Source of the DNA: Firmicutes bacterium UBA3553 | GTDB taxonomy: Bacteria > Bacillota > Clostridia > Tissierellales > Sedimentibacteraceae | Direction of reading: 5' to 3' | Assembly (NCBI GenBank): GCA_002381185.1 | Contig: DFOA01000070.1 | Location: 200-16,784 of the forward strand | Length of the DNA: 16,585 bases | Part shown: positions 5,406-15,800 of the stretch, piece after piece | Numbering within the stretch: the first letter of the stretch is position 1 | How the letters are laid out: each line of letters opens with the position of its first letter | Position numbers and translations under genes: made by a program | The notes under the pieces: model-generated | Seen by the model: only the letters and a program-made list of their open reading frames with translations | Told to the model about the DNA's origin: nothing | Databases searched by the model: none

Positions 5406-7676
5406 ATGGATTCAGTAAAAACTAGACCAGTGGCAAATTCACACAACGAAATGGAATTTGACTTCATTCATCCTCATACGAATAAGAGAGTTAGAAGAAA
5501 AATTAAAATAACACCATCCAATGCAGAAATGGTGTGTAAATTACTAGATGTAATTATTGAACATAATCATACTTTAGATGAAATACAACGAACAATATTT
5601 GAAGACCCATTATATATGGACTCTGCTGATTTTTTTATCAAAACTTGTAAAACACTCTATTTTGACTATAATATCGAACAAGAATATATTGATTATGAAT
5701 CAGAAGTGACTATGAAGTTGAATAAAATATTCATTGATATTCCAGACATAAATATAAGCTTTCTAGGTAAAGCAGGAGTAGGAAAATCCTCAATAATACG
5801 TAAAATGTCTACTTTTTCAGATACCAACATTAATTTTCCATTTGTTGATACTTCAAGAACATCGACGTATTCAGCAGAATATTGCTTTTCTCCTGAAAAA
5901 CATTCTTATCAATTCGCTGTAGCTTTTATGAATGAACTTTCAATAATTAACCGTTTAGAAGAATGTATTGAGCGCGGTATAAATAAAGCCATCTCTCAAT
6001 TTTCTAAAGATAATGATAAAATTGATAGTCTTGAAGATGAAATAATTACTGCATTCTATACTGACCCAGCTCAGATTTTTGATATTAGACTTTGTTTTGG
6101 AAAACATATAAAAAAGACATCTAAAAACTACGGCCTTGATAAAAACCGAACCATAGTTGATAGATGGAATCAAATAGTTAAATCCTGCAAGGATATCGCA
6201 GGCATTCTAATAGGTTATAGTACAATTTCTGAATCTGATATCAGTTTTTACCAGGAGAAATTCTCTGAATTCATTAAGTCAGAAAAAACTAACGAGATTC
6301 AAGAACTCTACAAAAAATTGGTTGAATATGTAAAAGAGCAAGTGGCTCAAGAAAAAGCAACCATTATAAAGGCAGTAGAGAACAATCCATGTATTCGTGA
6401 TATAGAACATGATTCTGACGTCTTATCTTGCAGAATCATAGAATTTAGCACAGAGTCTTTCAAAAATTTTATTTCAGTTTTTACATCAAAGAATATTGAA
6501 AGTTTTGGAAACTCATTGCTCCCTCTAACTTATAAGATGAGAATAGAACTTCCCTATAACTCAAAAATATCCGATGTTGTTAAGGCAAAAAAAATTCGTT
6601 GTTATGACACCGTCGGAATTGCACATACTACTGATACTAAGGGAGGCTTTGAAAAAAGTACACAGCTTAAACTAGAAAACATAGATGGAATAATTATCGC
6701 TGATGATAGCCGACTTAACATGTCAAATGATACGGGTGTAATAATCAAGCATATTTCTGCTCGTGTTGATTATAGGAAAATATACTTTGCCTTAACTTTT
6801 TTTGATGAATTTAGTAAAGAGCAGTTTGACCCTGATGAAGACATCAATGAGCAAAAAATTGACTATCTGCTTTCTATTCAGAAAGAAAAAATAACTGAAT
6901 ACCTTGAAGAAAGTAATTATTCAAAATCACTTGTAGAAAGAGTTCAGAAAAATGCAATATTCTACTTAAGTGGATTAAAATACAGTAATACTGAAACCTT
7001 TAGCAATGGGTATATAGAGTTAAATCAAATGCTTGATCAAATTAGGAAGGATGTAGAAATATCGAAAAGCAAGAATAAGGTATGCAAAGTTAATCCTTTT
7101 CTGCCGATTGTAAAGTACGACTACAAGAAATTGTCAATACTCTATTCACTAGCTTACAACGAATTCAATGCCATACAAAGAGATTTATATTTTAATAATC
7201 CTCCGCATTTTAAAACTACGGAAGCTCTTACCCGTCGTTTGAAAGAAAAAGAAACATGTTTTTATGGGGCTCGAATACTTAAACCCGTTGATGACTTATA
7301 TAATTCACTTATTAAACAACTTGATGAATTTATAACAGAACCGCTATCAGTAAACTTGACAGGAGAGGAACCTGATGATGTAGAACTTGTTATCGGAGAG
7401 TTAAAATCCTTTATAACGGACAAAATCTCAACATTGATAAAGCAACGATTTTTTACTGAAGAAATGATAGATAAATGGAAGAAATTATGGCTTGATGGCG
7501 GAAGTGGCGTAGATTACCGTCGTCGACAAGGTATTATTAATACCGAAAATTTAATAGCTCCAACGATAGAAGCTTACCTAAAAGCAAATAACTCAACCCA
7601 TTTAGTAGATGAACTGGAATTTTTAATCGAAGAATGCATAAATGAATTTGAGAAAAAACTTGAACGAAAAGGCTAG
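5406..7676 (+). CDS. Large P-loop GTPase-like protein of unknown function
   Basis: This is a 756-residue soluble protein. A P-loop GKAGVGKSS is at 121-129, directly after the strand INISFL. Possible switch I threonines are in SRTSTYS (150-156), and the G3/Walker B DTVG is at 401-404, after the strand KIRCY. The next strand is IIIADDSR, and a candidate G4 strand IYFALTFFDE (459-468) lacks the usual NKxD. About 270 residues separate G1 and G3, far more than in small GTPases, so a large helical insert (about 175-370) interrupts the domain. The C-terminal 230 residues are helical and charged, with no membrane segment. The architecture suggests a dynamin-like or other TRAFAC-type GTPase, but I cannot name the family. 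AGGGAGG lies 8 nt before the ATG. It is transcribed alone, divergent from the membrane-protein gene and convergent with brxL. Confidence 0.8.
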   Translation: MDSVKTRPVANSHNEMEFDFIHPHTNKRVRRKIKITPSNAEMVCKLLDVIIEHNHTLDEIQRTIFEDPLYMDSADFFIKTCKTLYFDYNIEQEYIDYESEVTMKLNKIFIDIPDINISFLGKAGVGKSSIIRKMSTFSDTNINFPFVDTSRTSTYSAEYCFSPEKHSYQFAVAFMNELSIINRLEECIERGINKAISQFSKDNDKIDSLEDEIITAFYTDPAQIFDIRLCFGKHIKKTSKNYGLDKNRTIVDRWNQIVKSCKDIAGILIGYSTISESDISFYQEKFSEFIKSEKTNEIQELYKKLVEYVKEQVAQEKATIIKAVENNPCIRDIEHDSDVLSCRIIEFSTESFKNFISVFTSKNIESFGNSLLPLTYKMRIELPYNSKISDVVKAKKIRCYDTVGIAHTTDTKGGFEKSTQLKLENIDGIIIADDSRLNMSNDTGVIIKHISARVDYRKIYFALTFFDEFSKEQFDPDEDINEQKIDYLLSIQKEKITEYLEESNYSKSLVERVQKNAIFYLSGLKYSNTETFSNGYIELNQMLDQIRKDVEISKSKNKVCKVNPFLPIVKYDYKKLSILYSLAYNEFNAIQRDLYFNNPPHFKTTEALTRRLKEKETCFYGARILKPVDDLYNSLIKQLDEFITEPLSVNLTGEEPDDVELVIGELKSFITDKISTLIKQRFFTEEMIDKWKKLWLDGGSGVDYRRRQGIINTENLIAPTIEAYLKANNSTHLVDELEFLIEECINEFEKKLERKG

Positions 7677-7717
7677 TTAGCGATTTGCAGTACGAATTAG
7701 CCCATAGAGGCAATCCT

Positions 7718-7742
7718 CGAGTAATAATAATGCTCGTTTTTT
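7718..7742 (+). terminator. Intrinsic terminator of the GTPase-like gene
   Basis: CGAGTA pairs with TGCTCG (one G-T pair) around a 7-nt AT loop, followed by six T. It lies about 40 bp after the stop codon. Confidence 0.7.
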
Positions 7743-7778
7743 GAACAGTGAGAGCTTTCATTTCTTTCTATATACATT

Positions 7779-7812
7779 AGTTTAATTCCCCCTAATTAGG
7801 GGGAATTAAACT
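7779..7812. terminator. 34-bp perfect palindrome between convergent genes
   Basis: The left half is AGTTTAATTCCCCCTAA and the right half is its exact complement, giving a long stem capped by CTAATTAG. On the plus strand a TTTATTTT stretch follows, so it resembles a second terminator for the GTPase gene. On the minus strand no clear T tract follows, but it may still help end the BREX transcript. No other terminator is evident after brxL. Confidence 0.6.
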
Positions 7813-7899
7813 TTATTTTGAAATATAATCACATATAAGTCAGAGTTTGAAATAACTTATTCAAGAATAAATTCCTATACTCTTAAGGAAATTCTTCCG

Positions 7900-9969
7900 T
7901 TATTCTACACCTAAAGCTTTAAACACCGCCTCCTGTGGTGTTGAATAAAATATTATGCTAAAAGCACCCATCAAATCCGATGGCACTGTTCCCATCTCTG
8001 CTGCAGATGTAATTGGTAGTAACACCTTCTTTGCTCCGCTATCTAGGCATACTTGCAATACACTGGCCAATTCCTCTACTTTTAAAATTGTTCCACTGAT
8101 ACTGATATCACCTAAAACAGCAAGACTACTTAAGGTTGGCTTATTTAGTGCTGCTGATGCAATTGCAATTAGTGTAGGTAAGGTTAAGTATTTAGTAATT
8201 CCTATTCCATTTAAATCCTGATAATTTATGATGTAATCTTTTGTTGTCGTACTAATAGAGTTGCTGATTGAATGACCATTAGCTTTTAGATAGTTAAATG
8301 CAGTATTAGTAGCCTCTCTAGCTTCTCTATCAGTACCAAGACCAGTGCGTTCAAATTTTCCATTGCCCGGTAAAACTTGTGTTTCCAAACGATAGACTCC
8401 TATCATACCAGTTTTACCTCTTGATATGGTATACACATGTCCAGGGTTACTGATGCCTTCAGGAATCAATTTGCCTCCACCTTGTTCTGGAACTGATACA
8501 TAATGTTCTTCAAAGGTTTCATTATCTATGTAGGAGAAATTCACATCATAAAATTCCATTCCACCTATCTTTTTAAGCTGTTCTTTTACACGTCTTCTTA
8601 GTTCAAGTGATATAGTCACTATCTCAGCTATATCTTCTTTTGTAAATTCCTCGTTTGGATAGAGAAGCTTAGCAAACCCTGATATCATTTTTCTGACACC
8701 AATAACATCACGTTGGTTTAAGTTAGAACCAAATCTAAAATATTTATCACTTATATCACTAAACTGTTCTTTACGCATTTCACGCATAAATTCAGAAAGA
8801 TAATCCGTTATAAATCCATATTCATTTGTAAAGAAATCTGGTCTATACTTCGGTATTTCCCAACCAGGGATATAACAATGCATACGGTCAAGGAAAGCAG
8901 TATCATAAGCCATAGCTTCTGGAAATGGCTCGAATAAATGAGAGGTTTTTAGTAGTACATCCACACTTTGATTAATATTACCTACAAAAACCATAGATGC
9001 ACTCGCAGCCTTTTCCTCTTTCCCACGAGCAAATGAACCTGATGCCATATAATCCTTCATAATCTGAATACCGTCTTTATCTTTAAAGGTAATCCCTGCA
9101 ACCTCATCAAAAGCAACACAATCCCACATTCCAACCAGACCAATTGTCTTATTGGCCATGTTATAAAAAAGATTAGCAACTGTAGTTTGACCTCCAGATA
9201 CAAGAATGCTATTAGGTGATATCTCTTTGTAAATATGGGACTTACCTGTACTACGAGGACCAAGTTCACAAAGATTAAAATTGTTTTCTACAAGTGGAAT
9301 CATACGAGCAAGGAGAAGCCATTTTTCACGTTCAGTAAATTTATCTGGTTCCATACCTGTAGAACGAAGTAAAATATTAATCCACTCATCTTTTGTAAAT
9401 TCTTTTCTGGCTTCCTTTATTTCATCTAACTCAATATGAGGCATCTGAATTGGTGTCAATTTCCTCACACGAATGGGAGTTGCTCTTTTGTCTTCTTCTA
9501 AAAATTCATATTCAAGTTGAACAATGCACCAAATACCACCACAAAGTAATCTGTCGAACTTAGATACATAATCAGGAGCAAGGAGTATTTCCCTAACTCC
9601 TAGATTCGAGAATTCTGCTTCGTATCGATCTTGCTTAATATTAAGTTTAGCAGTAATACGGTCTATTACTGTATAACTACCTTGTTCACGCAAAATAGAT
9701 AAAACCTTCTGTGCTTCATCAGGGCGAACAAAATTATCTGCTAGAATTTTTTTTACTGTTTTTACTCCTTCTTCAATAATGTCCGGATCATCAGAGCTAC
9801 AATATTGCCCCAATAAAAATTCCAGAACGTAAATAGGTACATTAGCTCCCTCTTTAATAGATTTTGTCAAATCCTTTCGGACTATCTTCCCGTCAAAATA
9901 CTGTCTTAGCTTTTTATTTATGACAGTATTGGGATTATCTACTTCATCAAATTTATTTAAATCAGCCAT
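7900..9969 (-). CDS. brxL: BREX protein BrxL, AAA+ ATPase with Lon-like C-terminus
   Basis: This 689-residue protein is the last gene of the BREX operon. The order of parts is a helical N-terminal domain (1-190), an AAA+ core with Walker A GPRSTGKS (237-244), Walker B VAFDEVAG (285-292) and sensor strand VFVGNIN (327-333), and a C-terminal Lon-like domain (about 500-689, with LGDISISG and KKVLLP). BrxL is an oligomeric ATPase that binds DNA and is needed for type 1 BREX defence. Aligned by eye with Lon, the catalytic Ser and Lys positions are not conserved, consistent with a non-protease role. The start ATG is preceded by GGAGGATGG and lies 17 bp after the pglZ stop, consistent with co-transcription. 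Length and motifs are complete, with no sign of damage. Confidence 0.95.
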   Translation of the reverse strand: MADLNKFDEVDNPNTVINKKLRQYFDGKIVRKDLTKSIKEGANVPIYVLEFLLGQYCSSDDPDIIEEGVKTVKKILADNFVRPDEAQKVLSILREQGSYTVIDRITAKLNIKQDRYEAEFSNLGVREILLAPDYVSKFDRLLCGGIWCIVQLEYEFLEEDKRATPIRVRKLTPIQMPHIELDEIKEARKEFTKDEWINILLRSTGMEPDKFTEREKWLLLARMIPLVENNFNLCELGPRSTGKSHIYKEISPNSILVSGGQTTVANLFYNMANKTIGLVGMWDCVAFDEVAGITFKDKDGIQIMKDYMASGSFARGKEEKAASASMVFVGNINQSVDVLLKTSHLFEPFPEAMAYDTAFLDRMHCYIPGWEIPKYRPDFFTNEYGFITDYLSEFMREMRKEQFSDISDKYFRFGSNLNQRDVIGVRKMISGFAKLLYPNEEFTKEDIAEIVTISLELRRRVKEQLKKIGGMEFYDVNFSYIDNETFEEHYVSVPEQGGGKLIPEGISNPGHVYTISRGKTGMIGVYRLETQVLPGNGKFERTGLGTDREAREATNTAFNYLKANGHSISNSISTTTKDYIINYQDLNGIGITKYLTLPTLIAIASAALNKPTLSSLAVLGDISISGTILKVEELASVLQVCLDSGAKKVLLPITSAAEMGTVPSDLMGAFSIIFYSTPQEAVFKALGVE

Positions 9970-9986
9970 TCTGCCATCCTCCTAAA

Positions 9987-12506
9987 CTAAACATTAAACC
10001 CGAAATCATCAACAAATGCTAAGTCCATCTTTACCTCATGACGAATCACTTCAAGTGCATTTTTTTCATCATAGGCAACAAGGTAATATTTTCTGTTTTT
10101 ATCATATTGTTTATTCTTAAAAGTAAACTTTAATCGGAATATTCGCTTACTTGCATCTTTATCTTTTTTATCTGCAACGTAGATATTATCATTTGAAATT
10201 TTTTCATTATCATCTGAGATAAAGAACAGTTTATAAACCGTCTCTTTATTAATATCAGTAACTGGATCTGTCTGGATAAAATCAAGATTAGTCATAAGAT
10301 TGGTAATCTTATGCACCAAGCTCACAAGTCCAATACTTACCGTTTTAGTTTCTGTATGATATTTGTTAGTTCTTACATCTATGACAGGGATAATCAATTC
10401 CTGTAATGAAGAACCGCCATGCACATAGTTTTGGCCTCCTCCAGACACTTTGAAAACATCGCTGCCTATTGGAACTGAAACTACCCTTTGATCATCACTC
10501 CCTAATATATCCCCTAGTGTAACACTTCCAATACCATCTGCATTCACTCTTTCGTTTGCAACAACATATCGTCTGCCAACCAAAGCATTATTCTTATGAA
10601 AGCCACCAATTTTATCACTTTCAGCTAGTTTGTCACGTTTATAGATGAATCCATGATCTGCCGTTATTATAAAATGAATGTTATTGGCACTTGTAAGTCT
10701 TTTTATCATAGTATGAATCTCTTCTACAGCTTCTTCGCAGGCAATAAAGACTTCATTTTCAGTATTTAGCTTATCACCTCTGGCATCTATCTGATTATGA
10801 TATATATATACAACATCCTGTCCAACGAATATCTCCTTCAAATCAGCTATCTTCATTGTTTTTATGTCATCAAATTGGACTGTTCGACTATTTGGCACAT
10901 AAGTTTGTAGTATTTGTTCTCTCGACTTTAAATCATCACATACCTTACCATCTACTAAAATCTTATAGTCATCACTCATAGAAAGTTCTTTATGTGGGAG
11001 TAATGCTGACATACCAAATCTCGTATAGGAAGGTAAGACACTTTGCATTGCTGCAATCTTCGCTGTACATTTTTCATCTTCCTGCAACCTTTTCATTAGG
11101 GTTTGCCCTACTTCAAAGCGGAGTGCATCGGATATAATAACAACAACACGTTCTTTGGAGTTTCTTATATATCTATTAAAAAATTCCTGCTGTTTTATAA
11201 GCCCTGTATCTGCTTTCGCATCTACTAAGGCCTTGTTCCACTCTACGGACAATTTATCTAAGAATTTATTTGTATAAATATTCTCTACCAAATCACGAAG
11301 AGATTCATATGGGGTATTATTTAACACTTTATCAAAGTGAAAATAGAAATAGCGATATTTCTGGTCAATCATATAATCTTTTACAATATATTGTTTTGCT
11401 ATTTCTTCTATTGTTTTCTTAGGCTCAAAGTGAGCTGCAAGAATCAGGTAATAGGCATTTTCAATAATATAGTAATGGGAATAATATATCTTTCTATAGT
11501 GCATCTTTCTTCTTAAACGACAAATTTCCGGTATAGTATATCCATGCAATTTAGCATCGGTATCTTCATTCTCAAGCCTTGCAATAAGCCATTTAATTAT
11601 TAAGATATCAACCTTACGGAATATTTCACAATCAACTATATTATCTGTCCCTATTCTTTCAAAGATATCGTCACCTTTTAAGCTGTCATATACCATCTGT
11701 GAAAGTTCATCGAAGTTCTCATTATAAATCAGGCTATTCATTAAACTATCCAAAAAAGCTATGATATTCCCTGATTTATAGGAACAATAATTTCTCCATG
11801 CCTGTGGAAGCTCTGTATGAATCACCTTTGAAGTATAGGTCACAAATAGTGTGTAAATAAGTTTTGATAAAGACGGTACAATATCTGTGTATCCAAAGGT
11901 TTCCTCACACATCTTCCAGAAGGGATCTATCAAATCGTACTTCTCAAATTCAACCAAAAATTTATTATTCTCTAACTCTCCCTCTGTAACTATGGTTCTG
12001 ACTATTTCCTCAAAAGAAACAACCTTAGTCTTGCAAATAACACTCATAAGTGCTGTTTCTATAACTGGTTTATTAAAATTCTCAATCTCAAGGTCATAGA
12101 ACTTTTGTGTCCTATCTTTTGCTCCAAAAAACTTGATGTAATGTTGCAGCACAGGTTTATACTTCTCATCAATACCTAAATCAATAGCCAATAATGAGGC
12201 TCTGTCTGCAAAAAACTCTTTGGAATAGCGTATTGTATCTGCCAAATGATTGTCCTTAAGTGCCGGTTTTGGAAAAGGTGCATATATTAAATAATTAGTC
12301 TGTGTATCTTCTCGCTCCAAGAAATATTTCGTTTGAAACTGATTGTCTCTCTCAAGTCTAAAAATCTTTGCATTCTCAAGTTCCAATGTATCTATATCTG
12401 ATACAAATTCTGCATTAGCATCATACCAGAAGACTAGCTTACGGATATCTGATGCGAATTCACTATTTAGTTTATCTGTTATCTGTTTTAAATTAAGTTC
12501 CGCCAT
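9987..12506 (-). CDS. pglZ: BREX alkaline-phosphatase-superfamily protein PglZ (type A)
   Basis: This 839-residue protein is the BREX/Pgl core component of the alkaline phosphatase superfamily. The metal-binding phosphatase-like core occupies about 450-715. Visible motifs are VVVIISDALRFE (454-465), LPSYTRFGMSALLP (491-504), YHNQIDARGD (569-578), IITADHGFIYKR (613-624) and YVHGGSSLQE (694-703). The long helical N-terminus (1-440) and the beta-rich C-terminus (about 720-839) are as in the PglZ type A group of type 1 BREX. PglZ is required for BREX defence and works with PglX, although its substrate is not settled. AAGGCGGTG precedes the ATG, and the gap to the upstream YjcQ-like gene is 26 bp. 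The reading frame is full-length and undamaged. Confidence 0.95.
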   Translation of the reverse strand: MAELNLKQITDKLNSEFASDIRKLVFWYDANAEFVSDIDTLELENAKIFRLERDNQFQTKYFLEREDTQTNYLIYAPFPKPALKDNHLADTIRYSKEFFADRASLLAIDLGIDEKYKPVLQHYIKFFGAKDRTQKFYDLEIENFNKPVIETALMSVICKTKVVSFEEIVRTIVTEGELENNKFLVEFEKYDLIDPFWKMCEETFGYTDIVPSLSKLIYTLFVTYTSKVIHTELPQAWRNYCSYKSGNIIAFLDSLMNSLIYNENFDELSQMVYDSLKGDDIFERIGTDNIVDCEIFRKVDILIIKWLIARLENEDTDAKLHGYTIPEICRLRRKMHYRKIYYSHYYIIENAYYLILAAHFEPKKTIEEIAKQYIVKDYMIDQKYRYFYFHFDKVLNNTPYESLRDLVENIYTNKFLDKLSVEWNKALVDAKADTGLIKQQEFFNRYIRNSKERVVVIISDALRFEVGQTLMKRLQEDEKCTAKIAAMQSVLPSYTRFGMSALLPHKELSMSDDYKILVDGKVCDDLKSREQILQTYVPNSRTVQFDDIKTMKIADLKEIFVGQDVVYIYHNQIDARGDKLNTENEVFIACEEAVEEIHTMIKRLTSANNIHFIITADHGFIYKRDKLAESDKIGGFHKNNALVGRRYVVANERVNADGIGSVTLGDILGSDDQRVVSVPIGSDVFKVSGGGQNYVHGGSSLQELIIPVIDVRTNKYHTETKTVSIGLVSLVHKITNLMTNLDFIQTDPVTDINKETVYKLFFISDDNEKISNDNIYVADKKDKDASKRIFRLKFTFKNKQYDKNRKYYLVAYDEKNALEVIRHEVKMDLAFVDDFGFNV

Positions 12507-12532
12507 TTTTTCACCGCCTTGTTACCATATTA

Positions 12533-12838
12533 TTAGAATGGAAGCCAATCTCGAATTTCTTTAATTCCTTTATACGCTTTCATTGCTGTTGAGTTTGTAT
12601 CTAAATACTCCATTCCTTTGACTGTTAACTTAATATTATCTAAAATTGCAAGGATTATTGGATTCCCCATACCACCCCTCGAAAATCTAGCTTCTTTTAT
12701 TAAGCCTTCTTCTTGGCAAGCATCAATAATATCCCAATATTCCAGATCTCCTATACCATAATCTACAGCATTTGGTATATTCCCATCATTTACTTCTCTC
12801 ATGAAACTTAACATTATTTTTAATTTATTAATTGCCAT
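12533..12838 (-). CDS. YjcQ-family small protein within the BREX operon
   Basis: This 101-residue protein matches the YjcQ pattern by eye. It has an N-terminal NKLKIMLSFMREVNDGNIP helix and turn, the central YGIGDLEYWDIIDACQEEGL winged-helix-like segment, a FSRGG turn, and the closing LTVKGMEYL...KAYKGIKEIRDWL. Bacillus subtilis YjcQ lies in prophage-type DNA, and the fold suggests a winged helix. The start at 12838 is supported by GAGGGG 8 nt upstream; the longer frame to 12943 overlaps pglX and lacks a ribosome binding site. It lies 16 bp after the pglX stop and 26 bp before pglZ, so it should be on the BREX transcript. It is not one of the canonical BREX core genes. A regulatory or anti-countermeasure role is speculation. 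Confidence 0.82.
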   Translation of the reverse strand: MAINKLKIMLSFMREVNDGNIPNAVDYGIGDLEYWDIIDACQEEGLIKEARFSRGGMGNPIILAILDNIKLTVKGMEYLDTNSTAMKAYKGIKEIRDWLPF

Positions 12839-12854
12839 ATAAATTCCCCTCGAA

Positions 12855-15800
12855 TTAAATTTTTTGAAGAATATTAAACTTCTTTCCATCTTGACCCGTC
12901 TGAACTTTTTCATAATTAACTTTAACACCATCATCCAAATCAATTTCTATACGGCTAAGAGCAATATGGGCAATCTTCTCATCATATTCTTTGGTTTCTT
13001 TAAGTTGTTTTATCAATTTCTCTTTTCGTTTCTCAGCCTGTGCAATTTCACGAACTTGAGTACTATTCTCCGCCATATCTTGCATACGATCAATTTCACC
13101 CATATAAATCTTCTGCATTTTGTGAAGATAATCCACACGGACAATACCAGTTGTATCGGCATTATAACGGTGCATGTAGATAAGTGCTTTAAAGCCATCC
13201 TGCTTACCACTGTCATATAGCCAATAGATTGGACGTTTCTGATAAATCTTTATATGGTCTTTAATGAAATCTTTTACAAAGTAGTTACGAATAATCTCTC
13301 TTGATGTATCACCTTTATTGTCTAGTGCTTTGGAAATAAAATCAAGGTTCTCTTCAAGGCTTTCAATTCCATATACTTTCTTCACAAATGTAACAAATAA
13401 CCCCACGATATCATCTTCAAAATATCCTTCATCGGTAATTGGAATACAGTTATCCTTATCAGGTATAAAAGTGGTGTATTTGCTATCATTCCATTCCCCA
13501 CCTGCATTAACAAGACCTTCTACATCAAGTGAGTATCTTCCGAACAGACAGCCGACTGCATAAGAAATAAAACTTTTAATATCTCTTTCAAGGTCTGCTT
13601 TGCGGACTGTTATATCTTTATCTTCTACTTCGGGAGTTAATTCATCCTGTAAGCCATAAATTTCAATAAATATTTGGTTTAGTTCTTCTTCATTTGCTTT
13701 TAATTTATAAAATCGATCACTACATTCTATTTCCCAATTTTTAAATGCAGATTGCACAGTCGTAGATTTAAGTAATGGATGTTTCTTAAAATCCCATGAA
13801 GTTTCATAAGAATCCCAATCTATTCTTGATAAACTTATACTTTCTTTAACTTTTATTTCAATATTTTGCTTGTTTTCATAGTCCACAAAGACAGGTATTC
13901 GTGCTATATCACCAGCTTGAAAATTTATTGTCGGTGCAAGTAATTGTAATACCACTAATGCTATCGGAGTATTACAAATTCCCAAATAATAATATAAATT
14001 TTCTGTTGAAGTATAGAAAGACATCCCCGCAATATCAGACAAATTGCATTCCTTGAACCGAAAGGCAGGTTTTACTGAACTTATTAAAGACCAAGTAACT
14101 GATGGTATAAATTTTAATTCATCTGGATAATCCTGTACATTTCTGCCATCTGTTTTTGCGTTATTGAAAATTTCGTTTCCACTATTTTGCCAATTCACAA
14201 CATACTCATTATTACCATACCATTTCCTATAGTCACCACCTTTGTTATAAGGAAACCACTTTGCACTTGAATTTTTTGCTTCAATTGTATTTTTAGCGTT
14301 TTTGTACATTCTTTCATCAACAATTTCCCACCATAGCCTCAAAAACCTAGCATTTTCGCCCGTTTTCATACCATTTCGTGCAATAACTAATTTTCCAAGT
14401 GGTGTTCCCCGTTCAAAGGCGTCGATAATTTTATTGCTTACCCAGTATGCGATGGGTACACCTGGAATTTTATTAAAATCTCTCTGATTTGTTTCATAAT
14501 AGATTTGTAGCTCTTTACCACTATCACCCTCGTCAATTTCTTCCGCCACATTTGTATCATTTTTTGTATTATATTCAGAGAAATTATACTTAAAGCTCTT
14601 ATTTCCTCTTGAAATTAAATATAGTTTCGATATATCATCAGCATCAATATATTGAAAAGTTCTTTCATGCAATCTGAAATAACAACCCTTATATCCAGCA
14701 AAATGTTTTTTCTTTATAATAAAAGCTGTCGATCCAAAATCTATACCAAATATACCTCTACCCATGTGCAATAAACTAGAGATTGTACTAAAGTTTATTA
14801 TTTTATTTCTTAACTTTTCAAACGAAGATAAGAACAAGAATGAAGGCTGAGTAATCATTGAATAATAACCATTTGATTTTGTATATAATGCACATTTTTC
14901 AATAAATATAGAAAAGAAATCACTCTTACTATCTGGAAAATATTCTTTTACATAATCAGACAATTTACTTCCCATTCCGCTGCTCCCCATATATGGAGGG
15001 TTCGTCAATACAATGTCATATTTTTGCGACATTGTTTCTCCAATGGATACAAGTTCTTTTAAACAATTTGCTGATTGGCCAGCACTTAAACCATCAAATG
15101 ACATCTGATCTTCAATGCCGTAATCATTTACAAATTGATTTAGTAAACTCCAATCACAAGAATCTACATTTAAAATAGAACCATATTCCTTTGCATCAAA
15201 ATAAACATCCAATAAATATTCCATTTGCTGAGCAGCTGTATTTCTTTCTATCATAGTTAAGGAATTACCAAAATATTGTAAATGGCTTTTTTTGATGTTA
15301 TTACTTTCCTGAATTGAATACAGTTTAGGTGAAATTCCTCTTGTAAAAAATCTACGATCATATTTTCTAGCTTTCATCATAATAGCAAAATAAGCTAACT
15401 GATAGGCACGATCATCAATATCAAGACCATACAAATTATTTTCTATGATTGCCTGTACTGCATCTCTTTGGGTATAACCTTGACTTTGATATATTTGCAT
15501 AAGTACATCAAAGGCATATACAAGAATATGTCCACTTCCCATACAAGGATCAATGATTTTTATATCTTCTGGATTAAGCTTCTTATATTCATTCCTTATT
15601 TCCTCAAGTTCTATCTCTACTTCCTTTTCTTGTTCTGCTTCTTCAAGGTAATATCTCCATTCAGATTTTAAGTTTTCATTTGGATGACCATCAACCCATA
15701 GTTTACCCAAGGAATTTTCCACCATATAACGAACAATCCAATCCGGTGTAAATAACTGTGTGGCTGCTGGTATACGTTCTTTAGTAATTTTCACATTTTT

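Noticed and set aside
12839..12943. 35-residue N-terminal extension of the YjcQ-like protein overlapping pglX
   Set aside because: The start at 12838 has an SD and matches the family's N-terminus, so the extension is an open-frame artefact.
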